This document shows positions 30,932 to 41,600 of a stretch of 64,000 nt of DNA, piece by piece. Each line of letters begins with the position of its first letter. The stretch's first letter is position 1. The notes below the pieces were generated by a model, which saw nothing but the letters and a program-made list of their open reading frames with translations, was not told the origin of the DNA and made no database searches. A program made the translations under genes and the position numbers. Source of the DNA: Rhynchopus sp. YZ270_cl-10 (Eukaryota > Euglenozoa > Diplonemea > Diplonemida > Diplonemidae); assembly GCA_964035575.1 (NCBI GenBank), contig OZ037834.1, positions 186,001 to 250,000 of the forward strand, written 5' to 3'.

Positions 30932-32033
30932 GCTCACAACTCTTCAACGGAAGGTGGGCCGCCGGCTGACGAGCGGTTGTGTACCGCCCCCGTTCACACT
31001 ACGGTACGGGTAAGTCTACTTTGGTTTCTTTTTTTACATCTTCTGTTGGCCGCAGGGTATTTGTGCTTTCATCCGGGGCTGGCATCGTGCAGTGCGTCAG
31101 TCTGGGAGGTGCCTGCATCAAAAACTTCACTTCTTTTTTTTTGTTTTGGCCGTGCACGCTTTACGGACCAAGAGGACATTTATGTCCATTCAATTACTTA
31201 ACATGGATTTTACTCGGACTTTTTCAGTGTTTTTCAATGGAAATATTTGATGTGATATCTTTCCAAAGAAGCAAGATTCAATTTATTTTGACACTCTCAT
31301 ACACTGCCACAAAATCGAGGTATTTTCAATTTTTCGACTTTTTCGGCTGATTTTTCAAAAATCGCAAAACAAAAAAATGGCTATTTTTTTACCGACAAGA
31401 AAAGTCGTTTTCTTGTGTGAGTCACTCATCAGAAAACGACTATTCTGAGGTGAAAACATGGTTTTGTCAAAATTTTTCCAACTTTGAGGCGCTTTTTGCA
31501 CAGAACCTCATGTGCTGCCACACAATGTCCACCAAAAGGTGCCCTGTGTACCTGATTATCGATGCTTCACGCAATGGTATGTGGACGCCGTTTTTGTTTC
31601 GCCAGATACAAGATAGTATGTCTTATGTTTCTTGTACCGTGTTTCAAAAAATATGGACCAGAATAATTATGGACCTTTTGCCGTGGCAGCGTGCCAACTA
31701 AACAAAAGACGACGAGGTGTTCATTATTTTTTAATGGACCAATTTTTCTGGTCACTACTTTTTCAAAACACGGTACTTATTCCTCTTAACCCCCTCCCCT
31801 GCTCTTTGCTTTAGAAATCCTGTGGTACATGTACATGTATGTGTATGAACAGGGTCGATAAAGGTTTGTTTTCTTGAATTATTCAAAAAAGAAGTAGAAA
31901 AAAGTATTGCGTACTGACCTTCATTCATCAAGAGTGGGTGAAAGTGATTTCAGATACAATACATACTGATTTCAAACACCCCCCATTCACCTCTCGCAAG
32001 GGAGGTATCCAACCAAATTTGTTGTTGTTTCCG
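30932..32033 (+). repeat. Shared 3' module of LamG-type gene 2
   Basis: Apparently identical to 25619-26720, including the possible 46-nt intron (31010-31055). Confidence 0.7.
31637..31773. mobile_element. CCGT-type hairpin MITE (duplicate)
   Basis: Copy of 26324-26460 carried along by the 5.3-kb duplication. Confidence 0.7.
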
Positions 32034-32312
32034 TTCTTTGCTTTTGTTTTTTTTTTTCCTTTTTTTTTTCGTTGTTTTGTAAATGAAGGAAATAGAAACG
32101 ACGGAAGGTGCGTGCCCGCCAGAATTTAAGGTGACTAAGCACGAGAGGCTTAGGATCATCTTATAAACTTTTCTTTGTTTTGCTTTGCTTTTTTTGCTTT
32201 TCGTTGTTTTGTAAATGAAGGAAATAGAAACGACGGAAGGTGCGTGCCCGCCAGTTTGTGTTTCCTCACCCACTGCTTCTCTCTATATATCCTGACGTTA
32301 GTCTCTATTTTA

Positions 32313-32388
32313 CCGTAAGCGTACAAATAGTGGACCGTAAGTAATATGGACCGCACATTTTTACGGTCCACTATTGTTACGCCTACGG
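32313..32388. mobile_element. Short CCGT-type hairpin MITE (duplicate)
   Basis: Copy of 27000-27075 carried along by the 5.3-kb duplication. Confidence 0.75.
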
Positions 32389-32395
32389 TATTTTA

Positions 32396-32755
32396 GTTTG
32401 GCTTTTCAGCAGGCTCACGATTATCCTAACCAACTTTTTAGGGACACGAGAGGGATTTTGTATTTCAAGTCAAATTTCCACGGTGTACCAAAGTACACTG
32501 TCAGAGAGGCTTGTAGTTCAAGAGACCTTTTCTTTTGCTCCAATGCGATAAAGATGGTGGTCAAAGATACGCACATGAACATTCATCAGCAGTACTGCAC
32601 CATTGTACCCTTCCTCTCTCTTCCCAAGCTCTGTTTTTACATCCACATTTCAAAATATTTCAGAGGAAAAACAAAAAAGAAGAAAAAATGGATCATCACA
32701 CCACACAATTCATCTAATACCACTCCCCTCTATATATCACCCATTTTGTCTTTTC
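32396..32755 (+). promoter_or_regulatory. Repeated 5' module, copy 4
   Basis: Lies directly before the leader of LamG-type gene 3. Ends CACTCCCCTCTATATATCACCC. Confidence 0.55.
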
Positions 32756-32778
32756 CTCATCCCTTTTTCTTCCATACC

Positions 32779-33086
32779 CAATGTTAGGCAGCGGGGGGGT
32801 TTCGGTACATTGTTCTCACAGCACTGCTCTCCTAAGTCTCTTTCAATTGCTGAAGATTCTGTCCTCTTGCCAGCATGTGCCCCATGTGTGTTGATGGACA
32901 CCCATTCTCCGTTGGTGCTGAGGTCGGAGGTTGCCCATGTGTGGGACAACATGTGCTGTGGTGTGGCCAAATGTTGTAATCTGCGTTCAGTGTTCCTGAG
33001 GATCTTTTCTTTGAAGTGACCAAGCATGAGAGGCTTGCCACCATCTTACTTTCTTTGCATCCACCACCACACACACACACAGATAT
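32779..33086 (+). promoter_or_regulatory. Conserved leader of LamG-type gene 3
   Basis: Near-identical to 22731-23038. The CA run before the ATG is two bases longer than in gene 1, which breaks the upstream in-frame ATG and supports MPTM as the true start. Confidence 0.6.
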
Positions 33087-35714
33087 ATGCCAACCATGTG
33101 CCGTCTTGTGACACTGCTCACGCTAGCTTCTGCTGTGAGTCGTTCCGTTGCCTACGAAGAACCTGACTGCCCCCTCCAGAACGTTGTGCACTTTGCTGAA
33201 AGCAGCGACTTCGACCCGAACCTTCCCCTCACATTCGGTGGTGGCATTGTGCTTGAGATGACGCTGACCACACCGAAGAAATATTCATACAAGGCACGTG
33301 TGTTCAGCTTTTCTAACTACGGTGAGGATGTTGTGAGTATGAGCACAGGGCGGAGTGGGTACTTATTGTTTGGTACCAGTCGGGGGTCTGGGAGGTGGTT
33401 GAGACTGAAAGCATCCAATTCTTACAACGGCAAGACATTCACAGTTCGTGCTGTGATCCTCCCAGGAATCACTGCAGACAGCACAAAGGGGAAGTGTTTC
33501 TTATACATCAACGGCACTCTCAGCAGTTCCGGAGACTGTCCCGTCCCAACCTTTCTGGAACGTCGTGCAAACTTCATTGGTTACGGCCTTAGCCACAACC
33601 CAACTTTTAATGGCACAGTTACAAGCTTCACACTGAAGGCGTGCAAGGTGACTGCAAGTGTGCCCACACCACTGCCATCCCCACAGTGTGTTCTCCAGAA
33701 CGTTGTGCACTTTGCTGAAAGCAGCGACTTCGACCCGAACCTTCCCCTCACATTCGGTGGTGGCATTGTGATTGAGATGACGCTGACCACACCAAGTACT
33801 TATTTATACGGGGCACGGCTGTTCAGCTTTTCCAACTACGGACGGGATGTTGTGCGGATGAACGTAATGTTTGGTGGGGCGATCTTTTTTGGTACCAGTC
33901 GGGGTTTTGGGAAAGTGTCGGGTGGCAGGTCACGTCCCGGTTTCAACGGCAAGACGTTCACAGTTCGTGCTGTGATCCTCCCAGGAAGCACTTCAGACAG
34001 CACAACGGGACAGTGTCTCTTGTACGTGAACGGCATTCTCAGCGCCTACGGAGTTTGTCCGGTCCCAACCTTTGTGGAACGTCGCGCAAACTTCATTGGT
34101 TACGACCTGAGCCACAACCCAACTTTTCAAGGCACAGTTGCAAACTTCACACTGAAGGCGTGCAAGGTGACTCCAAGTGTGCCCACACCACTGCCATCCC
34201 CACAGTGTGTTCTCCAGACCGTTGTGGACTTTGCTGAAAGCAGGGACTTCGACCCGAACCTTCCCCTCACATTCGGTGGTGGCATTGTGATTGAGGTGAC
34301 GCTGACCACACCAAATAGACCCTCGGGAAGAAGAACCCAGGCAGCTGTGTTCGGCTCTTCCAACAAAGGACAGGATGTTGTACGGATGGGCGTAGAGCCT
34401 CTTGGGCATTTAGCGTTTGCTGTCAATCGGGGGTCTGAGAAGTGGTGGATACTGGAGACATCCAGTGGTTTCAACGGCAAGACGTTCACAGTTCGTGTTG
34501 TGATCCTCCCAGGAAGCACTTCAGACAGCACAACGGGACAGTGTCTCTTGTACGTGAATGGCACTCTCAACGCCTACGGAGTTTGTCCCCTCCCAACCTT
34601 TGTGGAGCGTCGCAGAAACTACGTTGGTCACGACAAGTCTTTCATACACGTACCTTTTGAAGGCACAGTTTCAAACTTCACACTGAAGACGTGCAACGCG
34701 ACTGCAAGTGTGCCCACACCACTGCCATCCCCACAGTGCCCCCTCCAGAACGTTGTGCACTTTGCTGAAAGCAGGGACTTCGACCCGAACCTTCCCCTCA
34801 CATTTGGTGGTGGCATTGTGATTGAGATGACGCTGACCACACCAGGTACCTCTTCATACGAGGCAGATGTGTTCAGTTCTTCCACCAATGGACAGGATGT
34901 TGTGCGGATGAGCGTACAGTTTGGGAAGATCTATTTTGGTGTCAGTCGGGGTTCTGGAGATGTGAAGGGTATCACATCGCGTGATAGATACAACGGCAAG
35001 ACATTCACAGTTCGTGCTGTGATCTTCACAGGAAGCACTGCAGACAGCACAACGGGGAAGTGTCTCTTGTACATCAACACTGTGCTTCAGGCTGTCTATT
35101 CAAGCTGTCAAATCCCAAGGTGGGTGGAGAGGACGACAAACACCGTTGTCAACGACACTTCTAAGGGAATTGTTGCAGACTTCAGCATGCGTTCTTGCAA
35201 CGAGTCTCTGTACACACCTCAACCGGCAACGGCTGTGCCGGATACAGCGCTGCCGGACACCTTAGCACCCGACACTTCTGCACCGCCGCCGAGGACAGCA
35301 CACCCCGTCCCTCCTGGCGACAGTGCCGCACCGATGGTGCCGACAGCAGGCCCGAAGGGTGTTGTGACAGCACCCACAGCAGTGCCCACAGCCTTACACA
35401 CAGTAGTACCGACACCACTTCGTACCTCCGCACCCACAGCACTGAACAACGCAACTGACTTTGATGAAACAGACGCCCCAACGACTGCCGCACCAGAGAA
35501 GGACGACAGCGGGACACCGGGGTGGGTGTGGGTGATGGTTGGCCTGGGCGCCGTGGTTGTGCTGGTGGTGGGCGGTGTGCTGGTGTGGTTCTTCCGTCAT
35601 GGGAACGCCATGTCTCGGTGCACGTTCGACGAATTCATCCAGGCGGAAGCGGATCTGGGAGTTTCGGAGCTGCTCAACTCTGGTGTGGAAGACCCCTCTA
35701 CTGTCCACCTGTGA
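33087..35714 (+). CDS. Type I membrane protein with four LamG/jellyroll-like repeats (gene 3)
   Basis: 875 residues: signal peptide, four jellyroll-like repeats (starting near residues 28, 200, 373 and 551), Thr/Pro stalk, TM helix at about 812-836 and the shared tail. Repeat 2 is essentially identical to repeat 2 of gene 1 (STYLYGARLFSFSNYGRD), and repeats 3 and 4 match those of gene 1 closely, whereas repeat 1 differs in its variable loop (KKYSYKAR). This mosaic pattern suggests gene conversion between array members. The stop codon is TGA rather than TAA, with the surrounding DNA otherwise conserved. Same predicted role as genes 1 and 2. Confidence 0.88.
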   Translation: MPTMCRLVTLLTLASAVSRSVAYEEPDCPLQNVVHFAESSDFDPNLPLTFGGGIVLEMTLTTPKKYSYKARVFSFSNYGEDVVSMSTGRSGYLLFGTSRGSGRWLRLKASNSYNGKTFTVRAVILPGITADSTKGKCFLYINGTLSSSGDCPVPTFLERRANFIGYGLSHNPTFNGTVTSFTLKACKVTASVPTPLPSPQCVLQNVVHFAESSDFDPNLPLTFGGGIVIEMTLTTPSTYLYGARLFSFSNYGRDVVRMNVMFGGAIFFGTSRGFGKVSGGRSRPGFNGKTFTVRAVILPGSTSDSTTGQCLLYVNGILSAYGVCPVPTFVERRANFIGYDLSHNPTFQGTVANFTLKACKVTPSVPTPLPSPQCVLQTVVDFAESRDFDPNLPLTFGGGIVIEVTLTTPNRPSGRRTQAAVFGSSNKGQDVVRMGVEPLGHLAFAVNRGSEKWWILETSSGFNGKTFTVRVVILPGSTSDSTTGQCLLYVNGTLNAYGVCPLPTFVERRRNYVGHDKSFIHVPFEGTVSNFTLKTCNATASVPTPLPSPQCPLQNVVHFAESRDFDPNLPLTFGGGIVIEMTLTTPGTSSYEADVFSSSTNGQDVVRMSVQFGKIYFGVSRGSGDVKGITSRDRYNGKTFTVRAVIFTGSTADSTTGKCLLYINTVLQAVYSSCQIPRWVERTTNTVVNDTSKGIVADFSMRSCNESLYTPQPATAVPDTALPDTLAPDTSAPPPRTAHPVPPGDSAAPMVPTAGPKGVVTAPTAVPTALHTVVPTPLRTSAPTALNNATDFDETDAPTTAAPEKDDSGTPGWVWVMVGLGAVVVLVVGGVLVWFFRHGNAMSRCTFDEFIQAEADLGVSELLNSGVEDPSTVHL

Positions 35715-36720
35715 GCTCACAACTCTTCAACGGAAGGTGGGCCGCCGGCTGACGAGCGGTTGTTGTGCCGCCCCCGTTCACACTACGGTACGGGTAAGTC
35801 TACTTTGGTTTCTTTTTTTACATCTTCTGTTGGCCGCAGGGCACTTGTGCTTTCATCCGGGGCTGGCATCGTGCAGTGGGTCAGTCGGAGGTGCCTGCAT
35901 CAATAACTTCACTTCTTTTTTTGTTTTGGCCGTGAACGCTTGACGGACCAAGAGGACATTTATGTCCATTCAATTACTTTAACACGGATTTTACTCGGAC
36001 TTTTTCAGTGTTTTTCAATGGAAATATTTGATGTGAAATCTTTCCAAAGAAGCAAGATTCAATTTATTTTGACACTCTCATACACTGCCACAAAATCGAG
36101 GTATTTTCAAATTTTCTTCTTTTTCGGCATATTTTGGGAATTCCAACTTTGAGGCACTTTTTGCACAGAACCTCATGTGCTGCCACACAATGTCCACCAA
36201 AAGGTTCCCTGTGTACCTGTTTATCGATGCTTCACGCAATGGTACGTGGACGCCGTTTTTGTTTCGCCAGATACAAGATAGCATGTCTTATGTTTCTTTA
36301 ACCGTGTTTCAAAAAAGTATGGACCAGAAAAAATATGGACCAGAATAGTTATGGACCTTTTGCCGTGGGCAGCGTGCCAACTAAACAAAAGACGACGAGG
36401 TGTTCATTATTTTTTAATGGACCAATTTTTCTGGTCCCTACTTTTTCAAAACACGGTACTTATTCCTCTTAACCCTCTCCCCTGCTCTTTGCTTTAGAAA
36501 TCCTGTGGTACATGTACATGTATGTGTATGAACAGGGTCGATAAAGGTTTGTTTTCTCTTCTTCATTCAAGAAGAAGTGAAAAAAGTATTGCGTACTGAC
36601 TTTCACCCATCAAGAGTGGGTGAAAGTGATTTCAGATACAATACATACTGATTTCAAATACCCTCCATTCGCCACCTCGCAAGGGAGGTATCCAACCATG
36701 TTTGTTGTTATTGTCGTTAT
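35715..36720 (+). repeat. Shared 3' module of LamG-type gene 3
   Basis: Diverged from the gene 1/2 modules by several small deletions (for example, the GACAAGAAAAGTCG segment is missing). Possible 46-nt intron at 35794-35839. Confidence 0.65.
36302..36456. mobile_element. CCGT-type hairpin MITE
   Basis: Same family as 26324-26460, slightly longer interior with two GTATGGACCAGAA-like words. Confidence 0.6.
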
Positions 36721-36856
36721 TGTTGTTATTTGCTTTGTTTGCTTGCTTTTCCGACGAAATAGCTTTCTCTCTTTTTTCCTTGTTTTCGTTTCTTTTGACT
36801 GAACATGTATCTAAAAAAGGAAGAGTTTTTTTTTTTTTTTGTTTTTTATATCAAGG

Positions 36857-38185
36857 AAACAGAAACGACGGAAGGTGCGTGCCCGCCAGCTTGTGTTTCC
36901 TCACCCACTGTTTCTCTCAGACACAACACACCCTTTCTAGAAAAAAACGCATCAAACTTGCGGAGTGAGAAAAGTTGTTTTTCACTGTTTTCCTTTTATT
37001 CATATTTCTACGAAGCTTGCTTTAAGGAGAAATAGTATTACCGTGTACGGTCGCCAATCATCCCTCAAACAGGAGGATTGTGCAATCAACGAAAAACAAC
37101 TTTACCTTACCTACCCGATCCTACTATTTACCGTAATCGTAAAAATTCTGGGGCGTAAAAATGACCCAAATTTCAGATTTTTCCCCAATTGTCCCAGTTT
37201 TGTTACGTCCCAGAATTGTTCGGGCGGTTTTCCGGGTACTTGTCAATTTTTGGGGGTGTGGGTGGTTGGCGGAGGGATCATAGCCGGCCCAAGTAGGACA
37301 TGTTTGGGTTTGCACCGAAGTGCATGGGTGAGGGAGGGGGGAAGGTCACACAGACAATTCTGGGACGTAAATATTCTGGGAGTAAAAATGTCCCAAGTTT
37401 AAAAAAGTCCAAAATGTCCCAGTTTTGTTACGTCCCAGAATATTTACGTCCCAAAAATTTTGCGCCCCAGAATTCTTACGATTACGGTATATCCTGAAGT
37501 CAGTTTCTAGTTTATTTTAATTTGGCTTTTCAGCAGGCTTACGATTATCCTAGCCAAACTTTTTAGGGACACGAGAGGGATTTTGTATTTCAAGTCAACT
37601 TTTCATGGTGTACCAAAGTACACTGTCTGCCACACAATGTAAAGGTGCCCTGGGGAATCTTGACATAGGTAGAGGGCGTCACCTCAAACTGCCACAGGCA
37701 AACTCGTTGCTCACTTTTGACCACCTGTGGTGATCTTTGAGCCCCCAGTTAATCCCAAAAAAAGAAAAAGCCAAAAAACCGCCCCCTCCAACCCCCCTTT
37801 GAAAAAACCCTGAAAATTAGTAAACCGGGTTTCCCGGTTTTCAAAACCTGTATACCAGCATTTTAAGCTCCCCTGTTTTTGTTTTGTAAATCAAGGAAAG
37901 AGAAACGACGGACGGTGCGTGCGTGCCCGCCAGTTTGTGTTTCCTCACCCACTGTTTCTCTCAGACACAACACGCTTCATCGAAAAAAACGCATACAAGC
38001 TTCCGATGCGATAAACGAAAAAGTTGTTTTTCATTGTTTCGCTTTATTCTTATTTCTACGAAGCTTGCTTTAAGGAGAAATAGTATTACCGGGTACGGTG
38101 GCCAATCATCCCTCAAACAGGAGGATTGTGCAATCAACGAAAAACAACTTTACCTTACCTACCCGATCCTACTATTTATATCCCG
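36857..38185. repeat. Direct duplication of an about 280-bp block
   Basis: 36857-37140 and 37898-38185 share GACGG-GTGCGTGCCCGCCAG, CACCCACTGTTTCTCTCAG, GAAGCTTGCTTTAAGGAG and AGGAGGATTGTGCAATCAACG. A more diverged relative lies near 294-400. Between them lie a MITE (37131-37487), a truncated 5' module (about 37525-37632) and about 260 bp of unrecognised sequence. No gene is supportable from 36721 to 38634. Confidence 0.65.
37131..37487. mobile_element. CCGT-type TIR element, 357 bp
   Basis: Long arms CCGTAATCGTAAAAATTCTGG and its inverted complement, flanked by TA on each side. The paralogous site at about 38167-38180 has CTACTATTTATATCC with a single TA, so the insertion and its TA duplication can be read directly. 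No coding capacity. Confidence 0.85.
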
Positions 38186-38212
38186 AAGTTAGTTTCTAGT
38201 TTATTTTAATTT

Positions 38213-38560
38213 GGCTTTTCAGCAGGCTTACGATTATCCTAACCAACTTTTTAGGGCAACGAGAGGGATTTTGTATTTCAAGTCAAATTTCCACGGTGTA
38301 CCAAAGTACACTGTCAGAGAGGCTTGTAGTTCAAGAGACCTTTTCTTTTGCTCTAATGCGATAAAGATGGTGGTCAAAGATACGCACATGAACATTCATC
38401 AGCAGTACTGCACCATTGTACCCTTCCTCTCTCTTCCCAAGCTCTGTTTTTGCATCCACATTTCAAAATATTTCAGAGGAAAAACAAAAAAGAAGAAAAA
38501 ATGGATCATCACACCACACAATTCATCTAATACCACTCCCCCCTATATATCACCCATTTT
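38213..38560 (+). promoter_or_regulatory. Repeated 5' module, copy 5
   Basis: Same block that precedes the surface and zinc-finger genes, here immediately upstream of the acid-phosphatase gene, ending CCACTCCCCCCTATATATC about 75 bp before its start. Confidence 0.55.
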
Positions 38561-38634
38561 TAACCCAGGCACCATTTTTTTTTTCTCTCTTTTTCTGCCA
38601 CCCCAACCACCACCACTCTTCCCCATACACGGCA

Positions 38635-41600
38635 ATGCATTTCGTTTCACCTTTGGTGGGGGTTCTGGTTGTCCTTACCGCGACCACTACAAATGCGGTT
38701 GACAGCGTAACCCTTGCGGCGGGGTTTATCTCACGACATGGTGACCGAGAGATCCTCACGAAAAGCGGGTTCACCGAGTACACAGAGGGGATCCTTACCC
38801 CGCAAGGATATACACGAATGACGGCGTTAGGTAAACACATCCGCGAGACCGTCGGAGAAAGGCTGCACCCAAAGATTTCATCATTAAACTACAATGAAGC
38901 GCACAAAATGATTAAGGTCTCGAGCTCTGGGTTTGACCGTACCATTTCATCGGGGAATGCGATTTTAGAAGGTTTATTAGGAAATCTGAGCAAACGTCCT
39001 GTAGTATTCTCAGAAAAGGATGAGGAGGACATTACCCTGCGTGCATATGCAAAGTGTAAGTCATTTCAAGATTCTGTACAAAGATTGCGTGCGAACGAGT
39101 CGTACGCACTGATGGAGACACAGACGAGAAAGGAACGGGAACAGGCAGCGTTGTACGCGGGTATTCCGATTGAACAGGCGGACGACTTTGACGAAGTGTG
39201 GAACATCTATGATGGGCTGTTAGTCATGCTCTCAGACGGCAGGGGTGAGGACAATGAAACGCTTGCCCACATCGACACAATGAAGCGTGTGCTCGACTAT
39301 GTGGCAACGTATGAATATCAAGCGGCAAGACACCACCCAGTGATGGGTGTCTTCCTGAAGGAAGTGAACGACTTCATCGAGTCTGTATCCGACACCTCCT
39401 CGGAAACGCCAGTGTATAGACATTGGGTAGCGCATTATCCGACTCTCGTATGTTGTTTTATTATTATATTCCGTCTTTTGTGAGGAGGAGGGGAGGCGCT
39501 TCAATAAAAGAGTGTTTCAGGGCAATAAAAGATGTGAGAGGAAGAGAGAGAGAGAGAGGGAGACAGGCATTTGCGTGGCAAAAGGTTTCAAAATAATGAG
39601 GAAAATAGAAAAATAAAGCGTTTTTTTTTTTTTGAACACACTTTGCGGTTCTGAGGAGCGAACCGTGCTGCAGAGCCCGCGCCTCACCAAACAGGTCGAG
39701 GTGCGTTTCACCACCTTTTCTTGCTTTTTCCGGGGGGGGTGTGGGAAGTGATTCTATCCCATTTCATTTGTGGGGCTGCTGACGCCTCTACGGCCAGAAC
39801 CCAGTCTTAGATGTAACACATAACAACCCTTCACACGCAGATGGCATTCATGAACCTCATCGGCCTGGACGTCAAGGGAGTGCCTGGGTTCGGTATGCAT
39901 TTTTTTTAAAACCTTCACTCCTTTTCCATTTTGCCTTTTTTTTTGATGACCATTGGGCTTCCCTCTTCCCTCTTCCCTCTTCCCTCTTCCCTCTTCCCTC
40001 TTCCCTCTTCCCTCTTCCCTCTTCCCTCTTCCCTCTTCCCTCTTCCCTCTTCCCTCTTCCCTCTTCCCTCTTCCCTCTTCCCTCTTCCCTCTTCCCTCTT
40101 CCCTCTTCCCTCTTCCCTCTTCCCTCTTCCCTCTTCCCTCTTCCCTCTTCCCTCTTCCCTCTTCCCTCTTCCCTCTTCCCTCTTCCCTCTTCCCTCTTCC
40201 CTCTTCCCTCTTCCCTCTTCCCTCTTCCCTCTTCCCTCTTCCCTCTTCCCTCTTCCCTCTTCCCTCTTCCCTCTTCCCTCTTCCCTCTTCCCTCTTCCCT
40301 CTTCCCTCTTCCCTCTTCCCTCTTCCCTCTTCCCTCTTCCCTCTTCCCTCTTCCCTCTTCCCTCTTCCCTCTTCCCTCTTCCCTCTTCCCTCTTCCCTCT
40401 TCCCTCTTCCCTCTTCCCTCTTCCCTCTTCCCTCTTCCCTCTTCCCTCTTCCCTCTTCCCTCTTCCCTCTTCCCTCTTCCCTCTTCCCTCTTCCCTCTTC
40501 CCTCTTCCCTCTTCCCTCTTCCCTCTTCCCTCTTCCCTTTTCCCTCTTCCCTCTTCCCTCTTCCCTCTTCCCTCTTCCCTCTTCCCTCTTCCCTCTTCCC
40601 TCTTCCCTCTTCCCTCTTCCCTCTTCCCTCTTCCCTCTTCCCTCTTCCCTCTTCCCTCTTCCCTCTTCCCTCTTCCCTCTTCCCTCTTCCCTCTTCCCTC
40701 TTCCCTCTTCCCTCTTCCCTCTTCCCTCTTCCCTCTTCCCTCTTCCCTCTTCCCTCTTCCCTCTTCCCTCTTCCCTCTTCCCTCTTCCCTCTTCCCTCTT
40801 CCCTCTTCCCTCTTCCCTCTTCCCTCTTCCCTCTTCCCTCTTCCCTCTCTCAAGTACGAAGTAAGGAGCTATAGCTACGACTTGAGAGATCTAGATAATA
40901 CTATTCCAAAAATGAATGCTTCTACCCTTTTTTGATTCTTAAACAATACCACTTCAGCGGAGCTGAAGGTTGGAAGGGGAGGGGGGGATGGTTAGGGACA
41001 CAAAAATCACTCATCTTCATCAGAAAAATTCTTGTTTTTTGCTCCCCTACCCAACTTACCTCTCTTCCCCCACACACCATGTCTTTCCACAATATTTTGG
41101 AAGAATTCCTGAACGCCCCCAAGAAGGAGTTCTCCTTCACGCACTCTGGCATCAGCGAGAACTGGCTTAAGGGAGCTCCCGACTCCCTGAAGTCAAACTT
41201 CAAAAGCTGCAAGTGCACCGGGGAGCTCGTCGGAATGGTGTGGGAGTGTTTCGGGGACCTGGAGGAGTTGGAGATTGCGACTGCCCGCAAAGTGTGCGAG
41301 ACACTGACGCGTACGGAGCCGGGCTCCTGGGACAGCGTCGCGGATCGCCGTATCGCGCTGTTCGTCCCTGCTGCCTATAAGGCAATGGGGGAGGAGGACT
41401 TCGGGAAAGCGTTGGAGGACGGTGACCTCCCTTCTTCTCCTGATGTGAACGTGGCGGGGCCGGACGGCACGGACGACGAAGCGAAGAAAGAGGAAAGAAG
41501 AACTTTCTCGCTTCGCCCCATCTCCGCGTCCCCCGCTCCTAGGAGCGCGGCAGGAGGGGGTGTGTCGGCCGTGTCGCAGCTGTTCGACAAATGTCTGAAA

